Shown here in pieces: positions 9,085 to 17,095 of a stretch of 64,000 nt of DNA. Every line of letters begins with the position of its first letter. The stretch's first letter is position 1. This DNA is from Actinokineospora terrae (GTDB taxonomy: Bacteria; Actinomycetota; Actinomycetes; Mycobacteriales; Pseudonocardiaceae): positions 124,001 to 188,000 of the forward strand of contig NZ_FOGI01000008.1 of assembly GCF_900111175.1 (NCBI RefSeq). The letters run 5' to 3'. The translations under genes were made by a program, and so were the position numbers. The notes beneath the pieces were generated by a model. That model was not told the DNA's origin. It was given only the letters and a program-made list of their open reading frames with translations, and searched no databases.

Positions 9085-10029
9085 GTGCCGCTGGAGACGT
9101 TGAAGGCCCGTATCGATGCCCTGCCCACCCCGAGCACGCGCGTCCAGCGCGCGGTGGCGATCGCGGTGGTGGTGACCCAGGCGTTGATCGCGGTGACCGG
9201 GTCGGTGGTCCGGGTGACGGGGTCGGGTCTGGGGTGCTCGACGTGGCCGCAGTGCCAGCCCGGCAGCCTGGTGCCGGTGTCGCACCCGGAGTTCGCGGCG
9301 CTCAACCAGTGGATCGAGTTCGGCAACCGGCTGCTGACCGGTGTGGTGGGGATCGTCGCGTTCGCCGCGTTCGCGTTGGCGTACCTGGCCCGGCCGCGGC
9401 GCAGGCACTACGTGCGGTTGGCGTTGGCGATGCCGGTGGGTGTCGTGGTGCAGGCGGTCCTGGGCGGGCTCACGGTCCGCTTCGACCTGCTGTGGTGGAC
9501 CGTGGCGGTGCACCTGATGGTCTCCGCGGTGATGGTCTGGCTGTCGGTACTGCTCGTCGACGCGGTCGACCCGGCGGAGCGTGACCCGGTGCGGGTGCCG
9601 TCAGCGCTGCCGGGGCTGCTGACCGGTTCGGTGGTCGTCCTGGTGGGCCTCTTGATCGCAGGCACGATGGTCACCGGCGCGGGCCCCCACGCGGGCGACC
9701 CGGAAACCCCCCGCTTGGCCCTCCCGGTGGAGACCCTCGCCCACGTCCACGCCGCGTTCCTGTTCGTATACCTGGGAATGCTCCTGGCCGCGGGCCTGCT
9801 GCTGCGCACCGGCACCTCCAGCCGAACCCTGTGGCGCCGCTACTGGATCGTGGTAGCCGTGGTCCTCGCCCAGGGCGCCCTCGGCTTCGTCCAGTTCTGG
9901 ACCGGAGTCCCCGAACTCCTCGTCTCCCTCCACGTCCTCGGCGCCACCGCGGTAGTCGCCGCCACCTCAGCCCTCTGGTGCGGCACCCGAGCCCGCACCA
10001 CCACCCCCGCCGAGCTCGTCGCCGCGTAA
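9085..10029 (+). CDS. ctaA: Heme A synthase CtaA (COX15 family)
   Basis: A 314-aa integral membrane enzyme that oxidises heme O to heme A for aa3-type cytochrome oxidase. About eight transmembrane helices arranged as two four-helix halves are visible. Conserved histidines occur in WTVAVHLMVSAVMVW, VETLAHVHAAFLFVYLGM and LLVSLHVLGATAVV, and the first extracytoplasmic loop carries the cysteine pair in GCSTWPQCQPG. The start at GTG 9085 (VPLETLKARIDALPTPS) is preferred over GTG 9061 because of the -10-like box 6 nt upstream. ctaB, which supplies heme O, is about 9 kb away on the other strand. Confidence 0.92.
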   Translation: MPLETLKARIDALPTPSTRVQRAVAIAVVVTQALIAVTGSVVRVTGSGLGCSTWPQCQPGSLVPVSHPEFAALNQWIEFGNRLLTGVVGIVAFAAFALAYLARPRRRHYVRLALAMPVGVVVQAVLGGLTVRFDLLWWTVAVHLMVSAVMVWLSVLLVDAVDPAERDPVRVPSALPGLLTGSVVVLVGLLIAGTMVTGAGPHAGDPETPRLALPVETLAHVHAAFLFVYLGMLLAAGLLLRTGTSSRTLWRRYWIVVAVVLAQGALGFVQFWTGVPELLVSLHVLGATAVVAATSALWCGTRARTTTPAELVAA

Positions 10030-10041
10030 CCGCCAGCCGGG

Positions 10042-10060
10042 TCACCCGGTCATCGGGTGA
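10042..10060. terminator. Terminator hairpin between convergent ctaA and the 105-aa gene
   Basis: TCACCCG and CGGGTGA form a perfect 7-bp stem with a GTCAT loop, 12 bp after the ctaA stop codon. Confidence 0.55.
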
Positions 10061-10105
10061 ATCTGGTGTCCTGACGGGTGGTTCGAACCGGACCTGATGG
10101 GCCGG

Positions 10106-10423
10106 TCAGCCGCGGGTGCGGGAGGCCATCTTGGCGCGGTGGGCCGGGCCAATGCGGGTGGCCGCCACGGTGTCGCGGTCCCAATCGGACCGCTCCAGGC
10201 CGGTTACCCGGTCCACCAGGGCGGCGCCCGTCTCGAGGTCGGGTACCAGCACGTCACCCATGGCGCCGTCCTTGCCGATGAGCACCACCCGGGCGCCGGT
10301 TCGGCCGATACCCTCGACGACACCCCGGGACGGCGTACCGTGCGCCGCGACGAAGGCGGTGGCGGAGTGCAGTGCCGCGTCCGGGACCCGCGTTCCCGTG
10401 TTCTCCTCAGCTGAGTTCGCCAT
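10106..10423 (-). CDS. Small conserved actinobacterial protein (Rv1455-like by position)
   Basis: A 105-aa soluble protein, MANSAEENTGTRV at the N terminus and AHRAKMASRTRG at the C terminus, with an alternating strand/loop pattern in the middle (GVVEGIGRTGARVVLIGKDG). It sits between ctaA and a divergent qor, as Rv1455 does in M. tuberculosis, so it is a real conserved gene rather than a chance frame. No domain of known function is visible. The ATG at 10423 is the only reasonable start. The upstream region contains a 13-bp inverted repeat that may control both this gene and qor. Confidence 0.72.
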   Translation of the reverse strand: MANSAEENTGTRVPDAALHSATAFVAAHGTPSRGVVEGIGRTGARVVLIGKDGAMGDVLVPDLETGAALVDRVTGLERSDWDRDTVAATRIGPAHRAKMASRTRG

Positions 10424-10454
10424 GACCCAGAGCCTAGGTCGTCGGCGGCCACCA

Positions 10455-10494
10455 CACCCGGTCACCGTGAGCGGACGCACTCGGTGACCGGGTG
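10455..10494. promoter_or_regulatory. 13-bp perfect inverted repeat in the divergent qor promoter region
   Basis: CACCCGGTCACCG (10455-10467) and its exact reverse complement CGGTGACCGGGTG (10482-10494) flank a 14-nt spacer. It lies between the start of the 105-aa gene and the start of qor, so it could be an operator for a dimeric repressor or an RNA hairpin. No regulator can be assigned. Confidence 0.45.
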
Positions 10495-10574
10495 GTAGGG
10501 GTACCCCAGAACGCGCGGCCCCGGTCGACCACAAACGGGGACGGCGGGATCACCCACACACAAGGAGAATGACT

Positions 10575-11546
10575 GTGCCCAAGGCGATCGTTGTTTCGGA
10601 GAACGGCGGGCCGGAGGTCCTCATCGCGGCGGAGGTGGACATCTCCGGACCGGGCGCGGGCAGCCTGCTGGTCCGGGTCGCCGCCGCCGGGGTGAACTAC
10701 ATCGACACCTACCAGCGCACCGGCGCCTACCCCGTGCCGCTGCCGTTCACCCCCGGCCTGGAGGGCTCGGGCACCGTCGAGGCGGTCGGCGACGGCGTCA
10801 CCGACTTCGCCGTCGGGGACCGGGTGGCGTGGACGCACTCGATCGGCAGCTACGCCGAGCAGGTCGTGATACCGGCGACGTGGGCGGTTCCCGTCCCGGA
10901 CGAGGTGGACGACGAGACGGCCGCGGCGGTGCTCCTGCAGGGCCTGACCGCGCACTACCTGTCGGCGTCGACCTACCCGGTGCAGGAAGGCGACACGGTC
11001 CTGGTCCACGCCGCCGCCGGAGGGGTCGGGCTCCTGCTCGTGCAACTGGCGAAGGCGCGCGGCGCCAGGGTGATCGGCACGGTGTCCACACCGGACAAGG
11101 AGCGGCTGGCCAGGGACGCGGGGGCCGACGAGGTCATCCGCTACGACGAGCAGGACTTCGTCGCCCGCACCAAGGAGCTGACCGGCGGCGAGGGCGTCGC
11201 GGCCGTGTACGACGGGGTCGGCGCCACCACCTTCGACGGCAGCCTCCAGGTGCTGCGCCGCCGCGGCGTGCTGGCGCTGTTCGGGGCGGCCAGCGGCCCG
11301 GTGCCGCCGGTGGACCCGCAGCGGCTCAACGCGGCGGGCTCGGTGTTCCTCGCCAGGCCGACGCTGTCCGACCACCTCGCCACCCCCGAGGAGACCCGCT
11401 GGCGGGTGGGCGAGCTGTTCGGCGCCATCACCGGCGGCGACCTGCGGGTCAGCGTGACAGGGCGCTACCCGCTGGTCGACGCGCGCAGGTCCCACGAGGA
11501 GCTCGAGGGCAGGCTGACCACCGGGAAGCTGCTGCTGATCCCGTGA
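10575..11546 (+). CDS. qor: NADPH:quinone reductase (Qor, medium-chain dehydrogenase family)
   Basis: A 323-aa zinc-free medium-chain reductase, normal length for QOR. The N-terminal GroES-like half contains GVNYIDTYQRTGAYP and FTPGLEGSGTVEAVG. The Rossmann half has the nucleotide-binding AAAGGVGLLLVQLAKARGA at about residue 145. It reduces quinones with NADPH. I chose GTG 10575 (MPKAIVVSENGG) rather than ATG 10569 because AAGGAG at 10562-10567 is 7 nt from the GTG but only 1 nt from the ATG. The location next to the Rv1455-like gene matches Rv1454c. Confidence 0.92.
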   Translation: MPKAIVVSENGGPEVLIAAEVDISGPGAGSLLVRVAAAGVNYIDTYQRTGAYPVPLPFTPGLEGSGTVEAVGDGVTDFAVGDRVAWTHSIGSYAEQVVIPATWAVPVPDEVDDETAAAVLLQGLTAHYLSASTYPVQEGDTVLVHAAAGGVGLLLVQLAKARGARVIGTVSTPDKERLARDAGADEVIRYDEQDFVARTKELTGGEGVAAVYDGVGATTFDGSLQVLRRRGVLALFGAASGPVPPVDPQRLNAAGSVFLARPTLSDHLATPEETRWRVGELFGAITGGDLRVSVTGRYPLVDARRSHEELEGRLTTGKLLLIP

Positions 11547-11898
11547 CGCCGGAAAGGTAAGGAAGTCACCGAGCGGAGGCATTGTGCGGTGAGGGTCGGG
11601 GAGAGCACCGCCCGCGTCAGTGGACCGAGCGAAATGGTTCACCCGCGGGCGGTCTCGGAATTCCCGCGCGCCATTCCGCCAGTCGCAGCAAGGGCGCGCT
11701 CGATGGCCGAAAAACGCATGGTGATCTGCATTACACAGGCCCCGGAAATCGGCCGTGAATGGACCCGGCGCCGCAGCGATCATCCGAGTCGGCGTACCCG
11801 CGAAAAGAGCAACGCCTTAGCCGGTGCGGAAGCGCGGGACGCGACCGGCCTTCACCTCCGGCCGGTCCACCGGGGTCCCGGGTGGCCAGGGACCCGCA
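11547..11898. other. Intergenic stretch without a convincing gene
   Basis: About 350 bp between the 3' ends of qor and the MarR gene. It is less GC-rich than its surroundings and contains CCCGCG...CGCGGG arms around 11610-11655 that could fold as a loose hairpin. A 58-codon frame from TTG 11583 lacks codon bias and a spaced ribosome site, so I do not call it. Confidence 0.4.
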
Positions 11899-12360
11899 CT
11901 ACCCCCGAGGGTCCGGACGGGCCGAGGTGGTCCGGTCCACCCCGAGCACGGTGACCAGCTCGACCAGCTGCCGCCGGAACGCCTCGTAGTCGCGCACCGC
12001 GCCGAGAACCTCGGGCTCCTCCCGCTCTGCGCGCAACGCCTCGGCGTGCACCTCGCGGCCCTCGTCGGTCAGCGACACGACCATCCTGCGGCGGTCGACC
12101 GGGTCGACACCGCGCTCGACGAACCCCGCGCGGTGCAGCCGCTCCACCGTCCGGCTCATGGTCTGGTCGGTCACCTTGGCGCCGTGCGCGAGCGCCCGCT
12201 GGGTGCGCGGCCCCTCGCGCAGCAGGTGCAGCGCGATCAGCCCGGCGTGGGTGAGCCCCCTGGTGGCCAGGAACTCCTGCCAGGAGTGCTCGACCAGCCG
12301 GGCGGCGACCGAGAGCAGCCGTCCGGTCGGCCACGAGGCCACCGGGTCCCCTGCGCCCAC
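11899..12360 (-). CDS. MarR-family transcriptional regulator
   Basis: A 153-aa winged-helix regulator with the MarR pattern. LTHAGLIALHLLREGPRTQRALA (about residues 36-58) begins the DNA-binding domain, the recognition helix lies in VTDQTMSRTVERLHRAGFVE, and the wing is DPVDRRRMVVSLTDEGREV. It is divergent from an MMPL transporter, with a palindrome between them, so it probably represses that efflux gene and itself. GTG 12360 is favoured over GTG 12366 because GGAGG lies 5 nt upstream of it but touches the other. Confidence 0.87.
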   Translation of the reverse strand: MGAGDPVASWPTGRLLSVAARLVEHSWQEFLATRGLTHAGLIALHLLREGPRTQRALAHGAKVTDQTMSRTVERLHRAGFVERGVDPVDRRRMVVSLTDEGREVHAEALRAEREEPEVLGAVRDYEAFRRQLVELVTVLGVDRTTSARPDPRG

Positions 12361-12382
12361 CCGCACCTCCGGAGTTGCGTTG

Positions 12383-12396
12383 TTCAGCGTGCTGAA
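12383..12396. promoter_or_regulatory. Candidate MarR operator
   Basis: TTCAGC-GT-GCTGAA is a 6-bp inverted repeat with a 2-bp centre in the 83-bp gap between the divergent marR and MMPL genes. Size and place suit a MarR dimer. This is inference. Confidence 0.5.
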
Positions 12397-12443
12397 TAAT
12401 CATGTGCCACGGCCCCACCCCACCTAGCAGCCACAGGGACGCG

Positions 12444-14501
12444 ATGACAGACAACCGTACCCGCGCCCGCGCCGCGCGCTGGATCCTGCCCGCTCTGCTG
12501 ATCGTCGCCTGGCTCGTGGTCGGCGGCGTCGGCGGACCGCTGCAGGGCCAGTTGAGCACGGTGCAGACCAACGACAACGCCGCGTTCCTGCCCGAGTCTG
12601 CCGAGTCGACCAGGGTCGGCGAGCTGCAGAAGGGCTTCGCCGAGGTCAACGCCCTGCCCGCGGTGCTGGTGTTCGAGCGCCCCGGCGGCCTCACCGGCGC
12701 CGACCAGCAGGCGATCACCGCCGCGCTGGCCGAGGTGGCCGAGGTGCCCGGTGTCGGCCCGGTGACCCCGCTCAAGCTGTCCACACAGGACGACGAGGCG
12801 GCCCAGGCGGTCGCGCTGCTGCCCACCGGCGGCGCGAAGCCCCGCGTGGTCGTCGCCGACATCCGGGAGCGGCTCGACGGCCTGCCGGACGGGCTGGCCG
12901 CGCACGTGACCGGTCCCGGCGGCCTGATCGCCGACTTCACCGCCGCGTTCGGCGGCATCGACGGCCTGCTGCTCGGCGTGACCGCGGCGGTGGTCGCGTT
13001 GATCCTGGTGGTCGTCTACCGCAGTCCCGTGCTACCGCTCGTGGTGCTGCTGACCGCGGGGCTCGCGCTCTGCCTGGCCGTCGCGGTGGTCTACGCGCTG
13101 GCCAAGGCCGGTGTGCTGCTGCTCAACGGGCAGAGCCAGGGCATCCTGTTCATCCTCGTGTTCGGCGCCGCGACCGACTACGCGCTGCTGCTGATCGCGC
13201 GGCTGCGCGAGGAGCTGCGCAGGCACGAGAGCAAGGGCGCGGCGATGCGGGCCGCGCTGCGGGCGGCCGCCGGACCGATCGCGGCGTCGGCGGGCACGGT
13301 CATCGCCGGGCTGCTCTGCCTGCTGATCTCCGACCTGCGGTCCAACTCCAGCCTCGGCCCGGTCGCCGCGATCGGCATCGCCGCCTCGCTGGCCGCCGCG
13401 CTGACGTTCCTGCCCGCGGTGCTGGTGCTGCTCGGCCGGGCCGCGTTCTGGCCCGCCCGCCCCCGGTACGAGTCGGTCGACCCGGTCGAGCACGAGAAGC
13501 CGCGCCGAGGGGTGTGGCCGAGGGTGGCCGGGCTGGTCGGGCGGCGGCCGCGCGCGGTGTGGCTGCTGAGCACGCTCGTGCTCGCGATCGGGGTCGGCTT
13601 CCTGCCGCAGCTGCGGGCGGACGGGGTGGCGCAGAGCGAGCTGTTCCTCACCGAGGTCGACTCGGTCACCGGCCAGCAGGTGCTGACCCGGCACTTCCCC
13701 GGCGGCACCGGCTCCCCCGCGATCCTGGTGACCGCGGCGTCCTCGGCGGAACAGGTCGTGCGGCTGGCCAAGGAGACCGAGGGCGTCGCCGACGCGGCCG
13801 TGCGCGGGGCGAAGATCGTCGACGGGAAGGTCGAGATCAACGCGGTCCTCAAGGACGCGGCGGACAGTCCGAACGCGCTCGACACGGTGCAACGGCTGCG
13901 GGAGCGGACGAGGGACGTCGGCGGCACCCTGGTCGGCGGCGCGACCGCGGGCCAGCTCGACGTGCGCACCAGCTCGCTGCACGACCGGAAGATCATCATC
14001 CCGGTGGTGCTCGCGGTGATCTTCCTGATCCTGGCGCTGCTGCTGCGCGCGCTGCTGGCGCCGCTGCTGCTGATCGCGACCGTCGTGCTCTCGTTCGCCG
14101 CGACGCTCGGGGTGAGCGCGCTGGTGTTCAACCACGTGCTCGGCTTCCCCGGCGCCGACCCGAGCGTGCCGCTGTTCGCCTTCGTCTTCCTGGTGGCGCT
14201 GGGCATCGACTACAACATCTTCCTGATGACCAGGGTCCGCGAGGAAGCGCTCGCGCACGGCACCCGCGACGGGGTGCTGCGCGGGCTGACCGTCACCGGC
14301 GGTGTGATCACCTCGGCCGGTGTCGTGCTGGCGGCCACCTTCGCCGCGCTCGCGGTGCTGCCGATCCTGTTCCTGGCCCAGATCGCGTTCCTGGTCGCCT
14401 TCGGCGTGCTGCTCGACACCCTGCTGGTGCGCTCGCTGCTGGTGCCCGCGCTGACCGTCGACATCGGACGCAGGGTGTGGTGGCCGGGCAAGGTCGGCTG
14501 A
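12444..14501 (+). CDS. MMPL/RND-family membrane transporter
   Basis: A 685-aa transporter made of two similar halves. Each has one N-terminal helix, a periplasmic domain, then a cluster of five helices (about residues 175-340 and 525-675). Family segments include NDNAAFLPESAESTRV after helix 1, GAATDYALLLIARLREEL in the first half and GIDYNIFLMTRVREEALAHG in the second. Both carry the acidic residue used in proton coupling. Members export lipids, siderophores or drugs. ATG 12444 (MTDNRTRARAARW) was chosen because the hydrophobic segment follows directly. Divergent MarR control suggests an inducible efflux role. The substrate is unknown. Confidence 0.9.
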   Translation: MTDNRTRARAARWILPALLIVAWLVVGGVGGPLQGQLSTVQTNDNAAFLPESAESTRVGELQKGFAEVNALPAVLVFERPGGLTGADQQAITAALAEVAEVPGVGPVTPLKLSTQDDEAAQAVALLPTGGAKPRVVVADIRERLDGLPDGLAAHVTGPGGLIADFTAAFGGIDGLLLGVTAAVVALILVVVYRSPVLPLVVLLTAGLALCLAVAVVYALAKAGVLLLNGQSQGILFILVFGAATDYALLLIARLREELRRHESKGAAMRAALRAAAGPIAASAGTVIAGLLCLLISDLRSNSSLGPVAAIGIAASLAAALTFLPAVLVLLGRAAFWPARPRYESVDPVEHEKPRRGVWPRVAGLVGRRPRAVWLLSTLVLAIGVGFLPQLRADGVAQSELFLTEVDSVTGQQVLTRHFPGGTGSPAILVTAASSAEQVVRLAKETEGVADAAVRGAKIVDGKVEINAVLKDAADSPNALDTVQRLRERTRDVGGTLVGGATAGQLDVRTSSLHDRKIIIPVVLAVIFLILALLLRALLAPLLLIATVVLSFAATLGVSALVFNHVLGFPGADPSVPLFAFVFLVALGIDYNIFLMTRVREEALAHGTRDGVLRGLTVTGGVITSAGVVLAATFAALAVLPILFLAQIAFLVAFGVLLDTLLVRSLLVPALTVDIGRRVWWPGKVG

Positions 14502-14503
14502 AA

Positions 14504-14540
14504 GCCGAAGGGCGCGCCCGGTGCGGGCGCGCCCTTCGGC
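14504..14540. terminator. Strong bidirectional terminator hairpin
   Basis: GCCGAAGGGCGCGCCC (14504-14519) pairs perfectly with GGGCGCGCCCTTCGGC (14525-14540) around a 5-nt loop, directly after the MMPL stop codon and between convergent genes. Confidence 0.88.
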
Positions 14541-14570
14541 GATCGGACGGGTGAGCGGTCGGACGGGTGA

Positions 14571-15167
14571 TCAGGTGACCTTGACGGCGTCGATGACGAA
14601 CACCAGCGTCTCGTTGGGCGCGATGCCGTTGCCGCCCTGGCCGTAGCCCTTCTCCGGCGGCACCACGAGCAGCCTGCGGCCGCCCTGCTTCATCCCGATC
14701 AGGCCCTCGTTCCAGCCGTCGATGACCTGGGCCTGGCCGACGTTCTCCAGCGGGTAGGGCTCGCCGCGGTCCCAGGACGAGTCCTTCTCCTGCCGGTTGG
14801 ACCAGGTGACCAGCAGGTAGTGGGTGTCCATGGTGACCCCGGCCTTGACCACCGGCCCGGTGCCCTCGACGAGGTCCTTGCTCTGCAGCCCCTTGGGCGC
14901 GGCGCACGCGGGCGGGATGGTGATCTTGGGCTTGGCGCCGGGGGCACCCTCGACCAGGATGTCGTCGACGGAGCACTCCTGGCCACCGGACTGGGCGGCG
15001 GTGGACGGTGCGACCGTGGTCGGTGCCGCGCTGCTCGCGGTGGGCTTCGCCTTGGCGCTCACCGTGGGGTCCCCGGGCGGCTGGGAGGACGCCTGCTCGG
15101 AGTTGGCGCAGGCGGTGAGGCTGATCCCCACGGCCACCGCGATCATGAACTTGCCGACGTTGCGCAT
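14571..15167 (-). CDS. FKBP-type peptidyl-prolyl isomerase lipoprotein
   Basis: A 198-aa exported protein. The N terminus MRNVGKFMIAVAVGISLTAC is a signal peptide ending in a lipobox, with Cys at residue 20 for lipid attachment. A Thr/Ser/Ala/Pro-rich linker follows (about 25-65), then an FKBP domain (about 90-198) with GWNEGLIGMKQGGRRLLVVP, EKGYGQGGN and NETLVFVIDAVKV. It probably assists folding of secreted proteins at the outer face of the membrane. The domain is slightly divergent around the substrate pocket (YLLVTWSNRQEKDSSW), so catalytic strength is uncertain. ATG 15167 is chosen because it places the signal peptide at the N terminus. Confidence 0.9.
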   Translation of the reverse strand: MRNVGKFMIAVAVGISLTACANSEQASSQPPGDPTVSAKAKPTASSAAPTTVAPSTAAQSGGQECSVDDILVEGAPGAKPKITIPPACAAPKGLQSKDLVEGTGPVVKAGVTMDTHYLLVTWSNRQEKDSSWDRGEPYPLENVGQAQVIDGWNEGLIGMKQGGRRLLVVPPEKGYGQGGNGIAPNETLVFVIDAVKVT

Positions 15168-15361
15168 GGCTGGTGAGCTTAGGTCCCCGGATCGCGGCGG
15201 GCGCGGGGTGCCCCGGCGGTGCGGACCGCGACCCGGTGGTGATCCACCGCCCTCACCCGATGTTCGCAACCAATTCCCTGGCCAGGCGGCGTAAAGTGAC
15301 TCACAGCCCCCGTTCGTACACCCATCGCTGCCGTGCGGGTGCGCCAAGGAGGTGACCTACC

Positions 15362-16366
15362 TTGTCCGCGGACGGCACGGTCCGCCGCACCCACCCGATC
15401 CAGGAGATGTTCTGGACCCGCACCGGCCTGCTGCTGGTCGTGCTGCTCGTCGTGTCCGGGTTGTCGATGTGGGTGTCCAACGAGCTCGCCCCCGGGCTCG
15501 GCCGCAACCTGCTGACCGCGCTGGGCACCGGGACCCTGGTGTCGGCGGTGGTGGGCTTCGGCCAGACGCTGATCACCGCGAGCGCCGCGCAGCGCGCCAT
15601 GCTCACCCCGGTGATCGAGGAGAGCCGCAAGGCCCTGCGTGAGCTGTCCGCGGAGTACCGCTCGCTCAACCAGGAGTTCTTCCCCACCCACGTGTTCGAG
15701 GCGAGCACCGAGCCGGACCGCGCGTTCAACGCGCTGATCATGTCCGACCTGCGGCAGACCAGGCAGCTGTGGTTCCGCGGCTTCTCCGGCCGCTACGCCG
15801 CCGCGCGGATGCTGCTCTCGCCCGCCCAGTGGGAGGTGCGGGCGGTGCTGGCCGACCCGCGCGAGCGCGGCGCGATCAGCGGCAGGGCCCGGCACCAGGC
15901 CAGGCACCAGGGCGCCAGCGCGGACTTCGAGAAGATCCAGCTGGCCCTGCACGAGGAGATCCGGATCGGCCTGGTCGGGCTGTACCTGGCGCGGGCGCGC
16001 TGCGCGGGCATCGACGTCACCGTCATCGCCGACCCGCCGCTGGACCGGGTGGAGCTGTTCGACGACTGCGTGTGGATCACCCTCTACAGCGCCGTCGCGG
16101 GCGCGCCGTCGCTGTACCCGCGCACGCTGCGCTTCTCCGAGGGCTCGTTCATCTACGACATGCAGCGCGCGGAGTTCGCCAGGGTGCACGCCGCCCGCGA
16201 GGCGCACCGCTTCGTGCTCACCCCCGACACCAGCCGCGCGGAGTTCTGCGCGCACTTCGCGACGATCACCGGCTCCTCCCTGTCCGAGGCCGAGTTCCTC
16301 GACCTGGAGGCGAAGTTCCACCAGTTCCGCCACGAGTTCTCCACCAAAGCCGAGCTTGAGAGCTGA
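15362..16366 (+). CDS. Membrane-anchored protein of unknown function, first gene of a three-gene cassette
   Basis: A 334-aa product starting at TTG 15362, after a near-perfect Shine-Dalgarno sequence AAGGAGGTGACC. Two hydrophobic segments (about residues 20-40 and 48-72) anchor it. The remaining 260 residues are soluble, with an amphipathic helix (IEESRKALRELSAEYRSLNQ) and then an alpha/beta domain (WFRGFSGRYAAARMLL, IDVTVIADPPLDRVELFDD, EGSFIYDMQRAEFARVH). I do not recognise the family. The stop overlaps the ATG of the cupin-like gene by one base (TGATG), so the two are translationally coupled and probably function together. An HD-domain protein follows 76 bp later. Confidence 0.8.
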   Translation: MSADGTVRRTHPIQEMFWTRTGLLLVVLLVVSGLSMWVSNELAPGLGRNLLTALGTGTLVSAVVGFGQTLITASAAQRAMLTPVIEESRKALRELSAEYRSLNQEFFPTHVFEASTEPDRAFNALIMSDLRQTRQLWFRGFSGRYAAARMLLSPAQWEVRAVLADPRERGAISGRARHQARHQGASADFEKIQLALHEEIRIGLVGLYLARARCAGIDVTVIADPPLDRVELFDDCVWITLYSAVAGAPSLYPRTLRFSEGSFIYDMQRAEFARVHAAREAHRFVLTPDTSRAEFCAHFATITGSSLSEAEFLDLEAKFHQFRHEFSTKAELES

Positions 16367-17019
16367 TGCCCGTGTCCTCCCCGGTGCCCGCGCTGTCCCA
16401 GCTGGCACAGCGCATGCGCGAGATCGAACCCACCCGAGCCGACCCACCCCAGCGCTGGTCCGAGGTCTACCGGGGCGTGTCGTCCTGGGTGGACGGTGCG
16501 GTGCTGCGCGCGGTGCTGCGCCGCCACCTCGCCGAGCTCGACCCCCGGCACGCCGAGGCGCTGGCGGCGCGCTCCCGGGAGACCACGACGCACTTCGCCT
16601 GGTGCCTGCGCGACCACGCCGACGAACCGTTCACCTTCTGGCTGCACGAGTACAAGCCGCGGCACGAGTGGCGGCCGGGGTACGCGGACTCGGTGCACAA
16701 CCACCGCTACCACTTCTGCACCGTGATCCTGCGGGGCGGCTACCGGCACGAGCGCTACACGACCACCACCGACGCCGACACCGGGCTGATCACCGGGGTC
16801 CGGTTGACCGCGCGCACCGAGTGCGTGGCCGGGGACTCCGGTTTCCTGGTGGCGCAGGACTTCCACCGCATCCCGCGCGCGCAGGACGGCACCATGACGT
16901 TCCTGGTCAAGTCGCGCCCGGTGCGGCGGTGGAGCCTGTCCTGGGACCCGACCACCGGGACCGGTCACCGGCACGTGCCGGTGGAGGCCCGGCTGGGGGA
17001 GCTCACCGGCCTGCTGTGA
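16366..17019 (+). CDS. Cupin-like (cysteine-dioxygenase-type) protein
   Basis: A 217-aa soluble protein. The segment DSVHNHRYHFCTVILRGGYR resembles the first cupin motif, with clustered histidines that could hold a metal. A second histidine in DFHRIPRAQDGTMTFLVK lies where the second cupin motif would. This suggests a single-domain cupin related to cysteine dioxygenase-type enzymes, but the substrate and even enzymatic activity are uncertain. The ATG overlaps the TGA of the upstream membrane protein, implying coupled translation. The C-terminal tail HVPVEARLGELTGLL is unremarkable. Confidence 0.7.
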   Translation: MPVSSPVPALSQLAQRMREIEPTRADPPQRWSEVYRGVSSWVDGAVLRAVLRRHLAELDPRHAEALAARSRETTTHFAWCLRDHADEPFTFWLHEYKPRHEWRPGYADSVHNHRYHFCTVILRGGYRHERYTTTTDADTGLITGVRLTARTECVAGDSGFLVAQDFHRIPRAQDGTMTFLVKSRPVRRWSLSWDPTTGTGHRHVPVEARLGELTGLL

Positions 17020-17095
17020 CGGAGCCGACCGTCCCCACCGGCGACGGCCTATAGCATCGCCCCACCCGTTTGTCCAACGGAAGGGGAAGGTCGGC

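Noticed and set aside
10080..10089. GGTTCGAACC resembling a tRNA T-loop
   Set aside because: No acceptor, anticodon or D-arm partner sequence around it on either strand.
11583..11759. 58-codon frame after qor
   Set aside because: TTG start with GGAGG only 2 nt away, poor codon-position bias, and no recognisable product.
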